From assembly GCA_000708835.1 (NCBI GenBank), contig DF237128.1, forward strand, positions 91,453 through 155,452: a stretch of DNA of 64,000 nt, in the 5' to 3' direction. The stretch comes from Klebsormidium nitens. Its lineage: Eukaryota; Streptophyta; Klebsormidiophyceae; Klebsormidiales; Klebsormidiaceae. This document shows positions 33,701 through 45,304 of the stretch, in pieces. The notes under the pieces were generated by a model, which had not been told where the DNA came from, ran no database searches, and saw nothing but the letters and a program-made list of their open reading frames with translations. The translations under genes and the position numbers were made by a program. Every line of letters begins with the position of its first letter. Position 1 is the first letter of the stretch.

Positions 33701-36386
33701 TATTGACAGATCTTCTGTCTCCGCTACACTCCTGACCGGGCAGAACACATATGTTTGTGCACGTGTGCATTTTAGCAACCAGAATAGACGACAAATTGCA
33801 CTCAAGTGGTCTCGTCTCTGCAGGTGGTCCAGAAGGAGGCATCTCAAGGCAAGTTCGACCCGCTTCGGCTTACCGTGCCAAAGTCGCCCCAGCTGACGAC
33901 GGCGTACAGGGCTCGACCAGCAAGGTAGGGGCGGCCTTCTGAAAAATAAATTCTGGGTCAACCGCTTAACAATTACTGCACTTCACGTCACTCTTCAACA
34001 ATCTTGCCCCTAACTCAAAAGCATGGGGTACTCATGACTGTGCCTCCAAGCCTTTCGATTGGAATCTGGCGCCTCAGTCAAAGTGCTGACCCAGCACTTG
34101 TCTTTGCAGAGGCACGAGCTCCGAGGAAGCGGAGCTGGAAGAGATTCTGAAGCACCCCAAGTTCAAGGCACGGCCGCTCGACCGGCGGGTGCTGGACAGC
34201 TGTGGCGAGATGGGGGTGCCCAAAGTGGTCCCCGCTCCGACTACCAAGCCAGAGGTGAGCTACGTACAAACTTGGCGGCGCAGACCAAGCTAAGTACCAG
34301 GGCCTTTGAATGGCCGTCAGTGAGAAACTCAGATTGACCTGCGAGGATAGCGAGAATGGGTCCGAGCACCCCCTGCGAGTTCCAAGAATGCTTTTGATTT
34401 GTCTGGGGCTATGGCGAATTAGGTCGACTCGGTATGCCCTTGAACGATGGGAAAAGCTAGACTTATCCTGATTGTGAACGGTGGCAGTCGGAATGTTGCG
34501 TCTCAAAGCCTGCTTTTAGTTCCGACTGACTGTGCTTGACGCTCTCGTCCCGTGCTTGTGCAGGGCTTCCAGCTGGCCACGGACAGCCGCCTGGGGAAGC
34601 ATCCATCCGAGCTCCCTGATCTGCCCGCTCGGAAGCGGCAGGCCCTGGCCCCGCTGACACGCGAGTACGAGCTGCGCCCACGAGCGCACGTCACCGAACC
34701 AGAGCCCTTCCCGCTCAGGACCGAGGTGACCACCCGCAACTCAGTGCACCCCCTGAGAGTTGAATGCCTCTATGTCCAATCCACCTTCTGACAGAAGGGG
34801 CGTTGGACTACTTTTCTCCTTTTGAAGCGACGTTGAAAATGTCTCCGTCTGACATCTTCTCTTAGATGAGTACTGTTGGGTCGGGCCTACTGTCTGACCG
34901 GGGCCATGTCGCGATGCGCAGGACCGCGGGGCACAGAAGCGCGCCGACTTCATGCAGCGCGTGGCTGCCCAGGAGGAGGCCGAGCGGCGCCAGCGGGAGC
35001 ACGAGGCGCAGCCCCTGCCATACACCACAGACTATCCCGACGTGAGTGCCAGAATGAGTGCAGTTGGTCCGGGTGCGAACTGCTTTTGTCGGCCTGTCAA
35101 GGCTGCGCCTGACCTCTGTATTCCGCTGGAGGTCGCTCTTTTTATACAGCAGGTGTCGAAGAAAGAGATTGAGTTGGCACTTCCCTTGGACTCGGCTAAC
35201 TTTTGAGCCCTGTCAGCGGAGGGCCCTTCAGACGTTTATTAACGATCCAGCACTTCTCTTGCTGCCAGATCCCGAAGAAGCCGCCCACCAAGGAGCCGAC
35301 GCAGCCGGAGCCGTTCCCGCTGGAGAGCGTGTGGCGGCACGAGGTGGAGGTGGCGGAGCGGCAGCGCCAGCTGGAGGAGCAGGCCCGGCGCGAGCGGCAG
35401 GCACACCAGTTCAAAGCGCAGCCGAACCTGTCGAAGGCGATCCCGCCGTTTGTGCCCGCGCGCTCCAGCCTGCCCCTCACGGAGAGCCGGGACGTGCCGC
35501 TGGAGACGGAGCGACGCGCCAAGGAGCGAGCCGAGTTCGATGCGGTGATGGCGGAGAAGGAGAAGATGGCGCAGGAGTACCGCCACGAGATGCAGGAGCA
35601 CGTCAAGGTGGGTATACACCACGCTCTGATACACCCGCGCGCCTTGAGGTCGTGCCCGAGACTGGACGCTTGCTTGTTGCCGAAGACGATCTTGCAAAAA
35701 AAATGCACGACAAAGTGAAGGTGCCGCAGACTTGAAGAATTTTGACACCAGGTGTTGTTTGACATTAACCCCATCGCATATGATGAAAACGGACCAAAAA
35801 TCTTCAGCCCTAACGTCTATATGAGTTCTTTCAGGAGTGCCGCTGAGTACCGTCAGGCCAGGTGGAGATACCTTTGCTTTTCAGGGATTTTGGCAGTATA
35901 TGCCGCAACCTCAAACAGACTATGAACGCTTCGTAAGTGCCCTGCGAAGCTTGTTGCCGCCCGGTTTCCAATTGCCCCGTTGGCTGACTCGCATCACGGT
36001 TCTAGTCCTAAAGGCGACATTCGCTTGTGTACCTGCAGGCCGTGGAGGAAGAGGAGTTGAAAGCGCTGCGCAAAGAGATGGTTCCCAAGGCTCGCCCCGT
36101 CCCCAGCTTTGACAGGCCGTTCGTTCCTCAAAGGTATGTGGTCTTTTGACTGCAAAGAGATTGTACCCTCTGCAACTCTATTACGAACGACAAGGCTCGT
36201 ATTTGGCTTCATCCATCATGAAGCAATTCAGCTGGTAATCCTTGTATTTGGATGTGGTCAGATCGCGCTTTGTTCCATGTCTCACGTGGCTTCTTTTCTG
36301 GCAGGTCTACCAAGGAGCCGACCGTGCCCTTGTCTCCGCCCATCACGCGTAAACAACACCGGGATATGGGGGGCACGCTTAGATGA
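30708..36386 (+). CDS. TPX2: TPX2 spindle assembly factor
   Basis: TPX2 promotes microtubule nucleation around chromatin, targets and activates Aurora kinase and is released from importin by RanGTP. Sixteen exons: 30708-30903, 31059-31108, 31269-31336, 31538-31903, 32140-32257, 32608-32820, 32983-33074, 33272-33350, 33511-33657, 33824-33924, 34110-34254, 34564-34725, 34922-35041, 35269-35607, 36039-36133 and 36305-36386, 2373 nt (790 aa), phases consistent. The N terminus has YEFCAPKFFDF, the Aurora-binding region. The middle has ARKKRKVSKDRLEE, probably a nuclear localisation signal. Then TPX2 repeats: FHLLTDERA, LTVPKSPQLTT, and the KFKARPL/KFKARPY blocks. The C terminus has the charged helical TPX2 domain ending in LRKEMVPKARPVPSFDRPF and VPLSPPITRKQ. 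Exon 4's acceptor (31537) and exon 5's donor (32257) were each chosen from alternatives; GTATCC at 32234 is a rival donor that also keeps frame. Confidence 0.92.
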
Positions 36387-37995
36387 AGTGCGAAGCAGGG
36401 TTTACATAACCTGAAACCAGACGAGGTGGACTGGATTCGGTCGAAATAGTTTGGGTAACGACTGGCACGGACGGCTTAAACGATCTGAAACATCCTAGAA
36501 ACCCTCAGCTGATTTGGTAACAGTTAGGTACATCGACCTGACTAACTTTATCCATCTGCATGAAGTGACTCGTGCTTCCTTTATGCAAAACTTGTAAGCA
36601 TCAAGCACGCGAGTGCATCCGGGAGAAGGATTGCAAAGCACCACCACTCAATGAAGCAAACGCCCTATTATTGTCAATCATGATCCAATGTTCCAATGAT
36701 GGTTGACTTGGATCGAAAGAACGTACAATCGTGCCAACAATTTTGGTGAATGTCGCATTCATGCTGAGGTTGGTACAGGGATCAATCGAATCCGCTTCAA
36801 GTAGCTACAACTTAGTCAAGCTAGAAGCCATGAGGCTTTGCACGATCTCGAGGTATTGCATAATTTGTATGGCTTCACTATGCTCTTGAATCAGTAAATG
36901 AGTTCTGGCGCGTTCGCATGGCAGGTAGCTATGGAGGGCTCAAAGCACGGGCAATCAGTTGATCCAGCAAATCCACATGATGCATGAGCGTGCCTCTTCG
37001 TTGCAGTACGGTAGTTTTCGTTGAAAGATGAAGTGAGCCATGGGTTATTCGTTAATAATGAAGAACGGCCGGCCAGCTTACATGTGTACGTCAAGCCAGC
37101 CTAGCGTTCTGGCGTCAGGCTAGGCGCCGTCGGGGCCCGGGCGTCGCCCAATGCGACCATGTCACGGTTGAAATCTCTCTCATGGATGTCAGTGCCTGGC
37201 CTCATGCACTGCAGCCCGCCGCGGCCGGCCGCCCCGCGAATTCAAATATCGAAGTCCTTCAATCACCTGTATCGACGGGTCAAGGCCTTCAAAAGTGAAA
37301 TCGAGGGCCAAAAGCAATCATGTTTTTCGCACGCGCGCGATGTATGGTTGAAGCTCAATTAAATTATACAGCTAGGGACCTTCATCCGGTCAAGGCCTGT
37401 TGTCGGACTCGATTTCACGACAAGTTAATCGTGAAATACCTTCCTCCGGACCAGCGGACCTATCTAAGCCCTGCTCAGTTTTAAGGCCTCAGTCTTCTTT
37501 CAAACTTTTAAGTAGCCTAGGTCCTAGCCCCTAGCCCTGAGGTATGCCAAACTCTTGCTTGTAGTTCTCAATTACATCCATGATGCAGCTCTTTGAGCTG
37601 TGACACTGTGTCGGGTTGAGCTCGGAGGGTGGAGAACTGCTTCACTGTAATGCGGTACTTGACCGGGCACGAGAAGGACAACACTTGCAGGCTGCAACGA
37701 CTCAAGAGCTTCCTCAGCTGTCTGAATCACCTGCAGTTAGTGGTTGAGCTCAGTCGATGCTTCTTTATGCCGGTCTTTATCACGTAGATCATGGTCTTTC
37801 ATAGGGTGCGGGACAGTAAGAAGTCTTAGTCTAATACGGATCGCTGGCATGTATGCGATCTTTTATTATTCGGGACACATGAAGGTCTCAAACAGCTCAA
37901 CCCATCCTACTAGATTTTGAAGCACGTCTCAATAACTGCCCGGCACTTACAGCTTTCAGCTCTATAAGTTGTGCTGGCATCTCGCCAGCTGCACA
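36387..37995. other. Intergenic region between TPX2 and kinesin-9
   Basis: Holds the TPX2 3' end and the kinesin promoter. A GC-rich patch at about 37085-37245 contains GGGGCCCGGGC and GCGGCCGGCCGC. No convincing exon, RNA gene or element termini were seen. Confidence 0.45.
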
Positions 37996-40900
37996 ATGCC
38001 GAAGACCAATGTGCGTGTGTTCCTGCGGCTGCGGCCCACGGTCCACTCGTGTGAGTCCATTGTCCCGCAGCCGGACGGCAAGTCAGTCTGCATCCAAAAC
38101 AGGAAAGGGGCCGCCCGGGTGACCGACGGGGCGCAGCAGGACAGCCTCCTCTTCAAATTCGATGGGGTTTATCAGGTGAGCTGGATACACATCCTCCAGG
38201 TCGTTGCAATTCGAGTCAACGTTTAGCTAATTAATGCGACCAGCTGATGATTATTGCAAGATTTGCATTGAATCAAAGATGCATAAAGTGGAAAAATGTT
38301 GCAATAATCGCATTGACGTGGTGTTAGGTGCATTTAAGTGGCACAAGCTGTTCTCAGGTGGCGCCGCCACACCCCTCGGAACCAGCCGCCCTCCCAAGCT
38401 TCCGCCAGCGGACTTACCAAGCATCTGCATAACCACCACTTGGTCTTTGTGCAGAATGTGGGGCAAGACGCCATCTTTGACGAGAGCGCACGCGAGGTGG
38501 TGGACAGCGTGGTCAGCGGCTACAATGGCACCATCTTTGCATACGGCCAGACAGGGGCGGGGAAGACCCTCACCATGAGTGGAGACCCCAGGGTGAGCTG
38601 GTACTCCGCCACATGGCTTGCGTTGCCTCCCAACACTTTTCCTACGCGCCAACGCTCAGATTTGCTCTTTCCGAATTCTATAGGGCCCGCACATCGGGAT
38701 CCCTCTCTATGCCAGAGGCAAGCTCCGTACAGACGGTCGACATACACACCAATTCGTCTTGCCAATCCTTCTGTTGATCAGTGCTTTGCTGCCTGCACAG
38801 GTTTTCAACCAGCGGGGCATCACACCACGGGCGCTTCACCAGATCTTCCGTGCGGCCGAGTCGAAGCCGGAGGGCAGCGTGCACGTGCGCGTATCATACC
38901 TCGAGATCTACAATGAGACTATGTACGACCTGCTGGCAGACGCGCCTGGGAGCAGCAACGGGCTGACCGTCACTGAGGATGCGAATGGAAGCGTAGAGGT
39001 GCGCTGCAGCAAAGGGGCGGTCAGCTGCCTTGAGAGGCACAACAATTGGCATGTCTACGGAAGGGCGATGGGGCGTCGTCTCTCCACGATGTCCTGGCAA
39101 ATGCCCCGTGACGAGATTGTGGAAAAAGACAGCGCACCTTACGGCGCCAGGCTTCTTTTGCTGCGGGATCTTGCAAAGGCGCCAATCAAGGCAAAGCCCA
39201 ATCTACCGCAGCGCAAAGTGACAAGAAATACATCGCAGCAGCGTTTCCACCCCTGCATCTCGTGACTGCGTGTGCCAGCCGCCCGTGCTATGTGTGCCTT
39301 CCCCTGATATTTTCGCACCCTGCTCCCCAGGTCCGCGGCCTCACGCGGCGCTCCGTCGCCTCCGAAGAACAGGCGCTGGCGTGCTTCTTTGAGGGCGAGG
39401 CCGCGCGCAGCACCGCCGCGCACTACCTGAACGCGGCCTCGAGCCGCTCGCACTGCATCTTCACCGTCCACGTGGAGGCCGAGGCGGGCGTCGGGGCCGC
39501 GGAGAAGGTGACGTCATCGAAGCTGCACCTGGTGGACCTGGCGGGGTCGGAGCGGCTCAAGAAGACGCACGTGACGGGGGAGAGCCTGCGCGAGGCGACG
39601 GCCATCAACAAGTCGCTCACGTTCCTGGAGCAGGTGGGCTGGGGAAGGAAAAGGCATTTCGTAATTAATTCGGGGTAGTTGAAAGTGGGCTCCGTTTAGA
39701 GTCGGTCCTCCAGGAAGTATGTAAAGTCAAGGAGAACATCAAAAAGGACCAGTCATAGGAGGAAGGATGAAAGGAAGGAAGAGCGGGGCGATCGTGTAGC
39801 GGTGCAAAAGCCGATGTCGGCTGTCCGTCACCCTGCCCGAGTTGGACAGCTCCGGAGGGCGAGGTCTCATTCAAGGGTCGGCGTTGAAAGCATTCGAAAC
39901 TGTTCGTCGAACTTTAAAACGGCGATCTCCTGATTGACGGCCAGCAAATTCTGCTCAAGGTAAAACTTCTCCCTGGCAAACGGGCAGGAAGCTTCACCTC
40001 CATATAAGCAACAACGCAAGCCTTGCCCTTTATTCCCTTGGACACTCATCTCCCAAACTCGCAGCCCTGAAGTTCTTTCTCGTACTGGCCAGGTGGTGAA
40101 CGCCCTCGCCAAGAACCAGCCCCACGTGACTTTCCGGCAGACCAAGCTGACGTCCGTGCTGCGCGACGCGCTGGGCGGCAACTGCCGGACGGTGCTGCTG
40201 GCGTGCTGCTGGGCGGACGACGAGTTCCTGGAGGAGACGCTGAGCACGCTGCGCTTCGCCGCGCGCGTCAGGTCGCTCACTACAACTGCTACGGTCAGCG
40301 AGAAGACCGACCCGGCGACCGTCATACGGTAGGGGCCGGCCCCGCAAGTCGCCGTGCGGACACTTGGACTTTGCGTTATTGCTCAGAGGAGCATGCAGCG
40401 GGCTCCTCAGCGATCTGACTCCCTGCAAATGTCGAAGTGACGAGTCTTCATATCTGAAAGAGAGTTATTGCATTTCGCCCTCGACATGGCCGAAGTCAAG
40501 GGGTGCTCTCGCGGCCAGGTTATCGATTGCCGCAGTCATCACCTTGAAAACAACAGCCTTTCACTTGCTTTGATAAACGATCCGCTGACCCCATAGCGTA
40601 TGCACCGCAGGCGGCTGGAGCGGCAGGTGGTGGAGCTGAAGCAGGAGCTGGCCATGAAGGACACGCTCAGCGGCAAGGGCCGCGTCTCGTACAGCGAGCC
40701 ATCGTGAGCGCGCGCCGCATTCGCCCCCCCCCAAAATCTGTGTCTGATTTGTCTGCGGCTCGGATGAAGCTGTCTCCCTTTTCCTTCCCTCCGTTACTCT
40801 TCCCCTTTTGCTTCCCTCTTCAGTATTAGTTGATGCCCAGGGAAGCGGACATGAGGCGGCAGTGTGTGGAAAGGGAGCTTGCTGAGTATGTCTTGGCAAG

Positions 40901-43900
40901 TGAATGGTACGCGCGCTCTGACCCAGAGTCGCGATCCTGGCCCCTTGATCGGTTCAAGAGATCTGGATTGCTGCTCCCGGTCGCCGCGAATGACTTCACT
41001 CTACGTCCCTTGCTTATGACGAGGCTTTGTTTTCTGCAGGGAGGGAGATCTGCAGGAGCTGCGCGGAAAGATCAGCAGGTTCCTGACGGGTGACTGCGGC
41101 CTGGATGCCCTCCCCCTAGACTCCGTCAAGCAGGCAAGGCCGCAACTTGACGCCAATACTTTCACATTAAATCTCTCATCAAAGTGACACATGGGCAAGT
41201 CAGGGCGACGAGTGACGCACGATGCCCTCAGCACCTTTTCTAGAGGTGCAGATACGATGCGAGTGCACGCAGCCATTTTGCTATCAGAACTCGTCTTTTG
41301 CAATGCATAATGCGAGGGTGACGTGTGCAGATCAAGGAGACGTACCGACTGTTCAAGGAACTACACGTAAAGGCTCGAACCGAGGTGAGCGCTTTTCCAG
41401 ACCTTAGACAAATGAATAACCAATCCGCCTTTTGGTTATGGAGTCCCAGCCGAAGGTGAAGATCAATCCAATGTTCAAGCCGGTATAGTGCTTGAACATG
41501 TAACCCCTTGCAAAACTCTCTAAATGCAATGCGTCTTGTCTGCAACTTGCAGAAAATAGTGCAGGTTAGCTCGAACATTGTTTAGATCGGATGCACTTCG
41601 TGGTCCATATCGGTGCCGGCATTTCAAGAAGCTCTAAATACATTACCTGTCATGTAAGGACCGGGCCAATTCACCTTTGATGGGCTTCCTCAAGGCTTTC
41701 CCCTTTTGCGTGTGCAGCTTGAGAAAGACCTGGCTACCGCGCGCGGGTCCCGGCCCGTCAGCCAAGGAACGTTCCTGCAGAGTCCGGCCAGCGGGTCCGG
41801 ATCCGCCAACGGAATAACGTCCGCACAGTCCAACGGAGTGGGCGAGGTCGAGCAGAACTCCAGCCGAGTGAGCGACCGAAAGAAACCCAGGCCCGGAATG
41901 ATTGCAAAATAACATGCTTCGTTCAGTTTCTTGTCAGGTAAAGAGAAACTTTTCACAGAGGTACCATGTAAGAATGTCACGAAAGGTGATTATTATACTC
42001 GGGAAAGTGCCAAACCATATGGACACTGTAGAAGTACACAAGTTTGAGCCCTTGGAAGAGATGCTCCCAAAAAACGAAGTCGTCGGATCTCAGTCGCAGC
42101 CTTGTCATCTCGTAAACTGTATGAGAGTCAAGAAAGTGAAGTGTAAACCAATATATTTTTGAGACCCACCTTTTACCAAAACCCTAACCCAAACGTTGAC
42201 CTGCTCCGATTCTTAATCCGTTCGTTACCCCCAAATAAAGGCTACCCGTCTCAGTACGCTTACCCTATTATAATCTTGACTTATGATCTGTCTTTCTTGA
42301 TATAATGTAGAGCTTCCCGGTGGGCGAGGCGCCGACGGAGGCGCGGCCCAAGGACGCCGTCTATTTGGACCGCAGCACAGCGGGTGGGGCGGCCAGCCCA
42401 AAAGCGGCGCCGCTGAACGGAACCGCGTGGCGGAACGCGGATCCGCAGAACGGATCGCCGGAAAGCCCCGCAGCCAGGGAGACCGAGGCAGAGCGGAAGA
42501 ACAGGGTGAGGCAGCTCTTGTAGCGGTTCTGGTGGATGGTATGAACGCAAACGGGTAGCTAGATTCCTATTCTATTCTTCGTAAATATTGATCACCTTGG
42601 AGGTCACCTGAATATCCGGAAAGTGTTCGCTGCAACAATATCGAGTGCAGAAGAACAGCGTGCGGCGCGGTATTCTACAGACCGCAGGGATTTGACGCGC
42701 AGATTTTCTGTTTCCGTGCAGGCATTTCTCCAGTACAAGCACGAGGAGCCGGAGGGCAGAGCGGCGAACGACCGCCTGCAAGAGCTGTCCAACAAGATCA
42801 GGTGCGGGAACCGCTTTTCTAGAGAAGCTAGCAACATCGAATTGCATGTTGCAAGTTTAACGCGAAGCTAACGAACCCTGTACCTTGGCGGCCTCCTGTA
42901 TTCTTTCATCAATGAGGTTCATCGAGCCTGAAGCTGCCACGTGGCCTTGTTTTAGGGAGGCCCGGCTGACGGTGCGCGAGCTGGGGGGCAAGGTGAACGA
43001 CGCGAAGCACGAGATCGACGCGCTGAAGCAGACGCTGGACGCGCGCAGAGGCGCCGGCCAGGGCGCGCGCGCGCCGCCCGGCGCCGACGTGCCGGAGGAC
43101 GCGGTCGAGGTGCTGGACGAGGAGCAGTTCAAGCTGCTGCAACAGTGAGAAAAACACCCTTTTCTGTCTTGAGTTATCCTGTTCAATGCGATTGCAAATA
43201 TTGATTGAGTCTTCCTCGCGCTCTTATAAAGCGCTCTGTAGCTACCACTTCTGTGCTTATTTGCCTGCCAACCTAAGGCGGTGCACAAAGACGGTGGCTT
43301 GAGAGCTCGCAGATTTGCGTGATGACAGTGTTGGCGTTTTCTCTGATAAAAGCTTTTGTTTGGGGCTTGGCAGGAGTAAGGCGGCCAAGGCTGCGTACCG
43401 GCAGAGCTTCGACCAGCTGCGCGCGCTGCGGGCGGACTTGGAGCACATGGAGGCCGAGGTGAGGCGGGGGGGGTGCAGAAGATGGCTCGCAGCGTCGAGT
43501 CTTGAGCAATCCGAAAATACCGGGTGTATTTTTGTTGTCACACGATGGCTCAACAAAATTCACCCGTCAAGTACTGAAATGGCTGGTTGGCAATAATGCT
43601 CCTTCCAAGGGTGAGAAATGAACGGATGTGCATCCAGAGTCTGTTATCATCTCGACCAACGCATCATGGGCTGAATCAAATTTTGTGCGCGCGCAGGCCG
43701 CGCTGTGCCGGCAAACGCTGCTGGATGGCTTCGGGCGTTGGTTCGACTCCCAGGGCCTGTCCCCGAGCTCGAGGGAGGGTCCTGGAACCGGGAGCATCGA
43801 GGCGTTGCAACGCGCGGATGAAGGAGTAGAGTCAGAAACTTCTTTCATGGTAAGTTGCAGAATCAATCGTCGCGACCATGTTGGCAACTAGGATCTCAAT

Positions 43901-44195
43901 GGCTTTGTCGAGATTTACCATTTTTCCGGCGTCTGGAGCATCCGACGTTTCTTGAAGCGGCCGCTCTGTCTTGATCCGGAAGTAAGATGACGTTTGGAAG
44001 TTGTTCAGATGCTGAATACAAAAGATAAGTGGAGTTGGAGGCCAAATCATTTCTAACAAGGCGAGTTTTTTGATTCCGGCATCTCTCTACACGCTGCAGG
44101 GCGATCATGAGTCGCATGCTTACTTTGCGGCCCAAAAGGCGGTGGGGACTCAGCGGGGTTCACCCACTCATAAGACGACGCGGCGGGTGCTCTAG
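37996..44195 (+). CDS. KIF9: Kinesin-9 family motor (KIF9-like)
   Basis: N-terminal motor kinesin of the kinesin-9 family, microtubule motors associated with motile cilia and flagella (KLP1 in Chlamydomonas central pair, KIF9 in animals). Fifteen exons: 37996-38175, 38455-38592, 38801-38998, 39331-39633, 40093-40328, 40611-40703, 41040-41133, 41331-41384, 41718-41867, 42311-42505, 42722-42801, 42956-43144, 43374-43458, 43697-43849 and 44100-44195, 2244 nt (747 aa), phases consistent. P-loop GQTGAGKT is at residues 91-98, switch I NAASSRSH at 206-213 and switch II DLAGSE at 241-246. The neck follows FRQTKLTSVLRDALGGN. The tail keeps KIF9-like blocks: LERQVVELKQELAMKD, VKQIKETYRLFKEL, AFLQYKHEE, VLDEEQFKLL and a C-terminal coiled coil. 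The length is close to animal KIF9. Intron 7 uses a GC donor. Subfamily KIF9 is preferred to KIF6 by the tail blocks, from memory only. Confidence 0.92.
41134..41330 (+). other. GC-AG intron in the kinesin-9 gene
   Basis: Exon 7 ends GTCAAGCAG at 41133 and the intron starts GCAAGG; the next exon starts after GTGTGCAG at 41330. Joining gives SVKQ then IKETYRLF, matching the KIF9 block RQIKEVF in frame. No GT donor nearby does this. Confidence 0.85.
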
Positions 44196-45304
44196 CCAGT
44201 AGCGTTTTGGGAGAGCCAGGATAAAAGACTGTCAGTTATTACACCGAAAACAAAACATGAACATGAATTGTAGGATACCACAAGAGACCCGGCAGGGGAT
44301 CGACTCAAAGTTTCTCGATATGTGATTGAAAATCGGTCAGCTCGCTGATCCTCCGAGTTCTGGCAGTTCCCATGCGGCGTTATTGTCCCTCAGCTTTTGC
44401 GTCTCATGTTACGAAGTATCATTCAACGGAACATGTTGAAGTAAACGTTCAGCCGCAGTTGGGCCGCAAAAGCTGCGGTCTTGTAGTGGCGTGTGATGTA
44501 GAAAGGCAGATTCGAAACACTCACCAGTGTTCGCTTATCAAGATATAGATTGTTCCATTGTTAGCATGCACCTCCGGCGAAGATACTGTGAACGGAGGTT
44601 TTGATTAAGCTGTCCGGCATGCAATATGTTCTGAATGAGATCTGCCCGGGCGAAGCATATATATATACATGCAAGCTAGAGCTCACGTACTAACGGAGCC
44701 AAAGTGCTCTACGTTTTTGATCACATTTCCAGAGCGATCAGATGCGAATAAATGGTCGATGTAGGGACTGAAGCGGAACGGCACATGCAGGCTTCCATGA
44801 CATGATGCATTTAAAGTTGACGAGCTCCACTGAAGCACGTCTGTACAACAATATCTTTCAGTGATCCTTAAGATTGTATGTATTCTGAAGCCTGGCCTTT
44901 CACTCCATTGTACGATCAAGTATATAGCATTCCTCAGGAATTCTAGGATCTTCTTAATTGGCCAATTGTATAGCCAGTGCCCATTTTTTTTAGATTCCTC
45001 ATGTCCTGGCCCCAGTCTATCTATGTAATGTATAAGTAACTATCTGCTTGTCAAATATATCCCCGTATATATGGTACTAAAAGTCCACCACTTACATCAC
45101 CCACCGTTGCGCCACCTTAGCTCGGTAAGCGGGCTCCCCTATAAGCACTGAAGCAGTTGATTCAGCAGTATGTTATTGGTCAGTATCAGCACTTTTCTAC
45201 CACAGTTTCTAGGGCATTAGTATATGTTAGCAGGCTGTAAGATCGAAAGAATCAGTAACGTGTACCCTACTGGAAAAGAGCCGCTTGACTACGAGTTCTC
45301 CCAG
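44196..45304. other. Convergent intergenic region, no gene seen
   Basis: Between the 3' ends of kinesin-9 (+) and the large membrane protein (-). It is AT-richer than the coding parts, with runs such as ATATATATACATG near 44659. No exon or RNA gene recognised. Confidence 0.45.

Noticed and set aside
42173-42196. AAACCCTAACCC, resembling a plant telomere repeat
   Set aside because: Only about one and a half units, inside a kinesin intron; at most a telo-box-like word, not an interstitial telomere.
43736-43756. GGTTCGACTCC, resembling a tRNA T-loop
   Set aside because: It lies inside kinesin-9 exon 14 and no acceptor stem or anticodon arm pairs around it.
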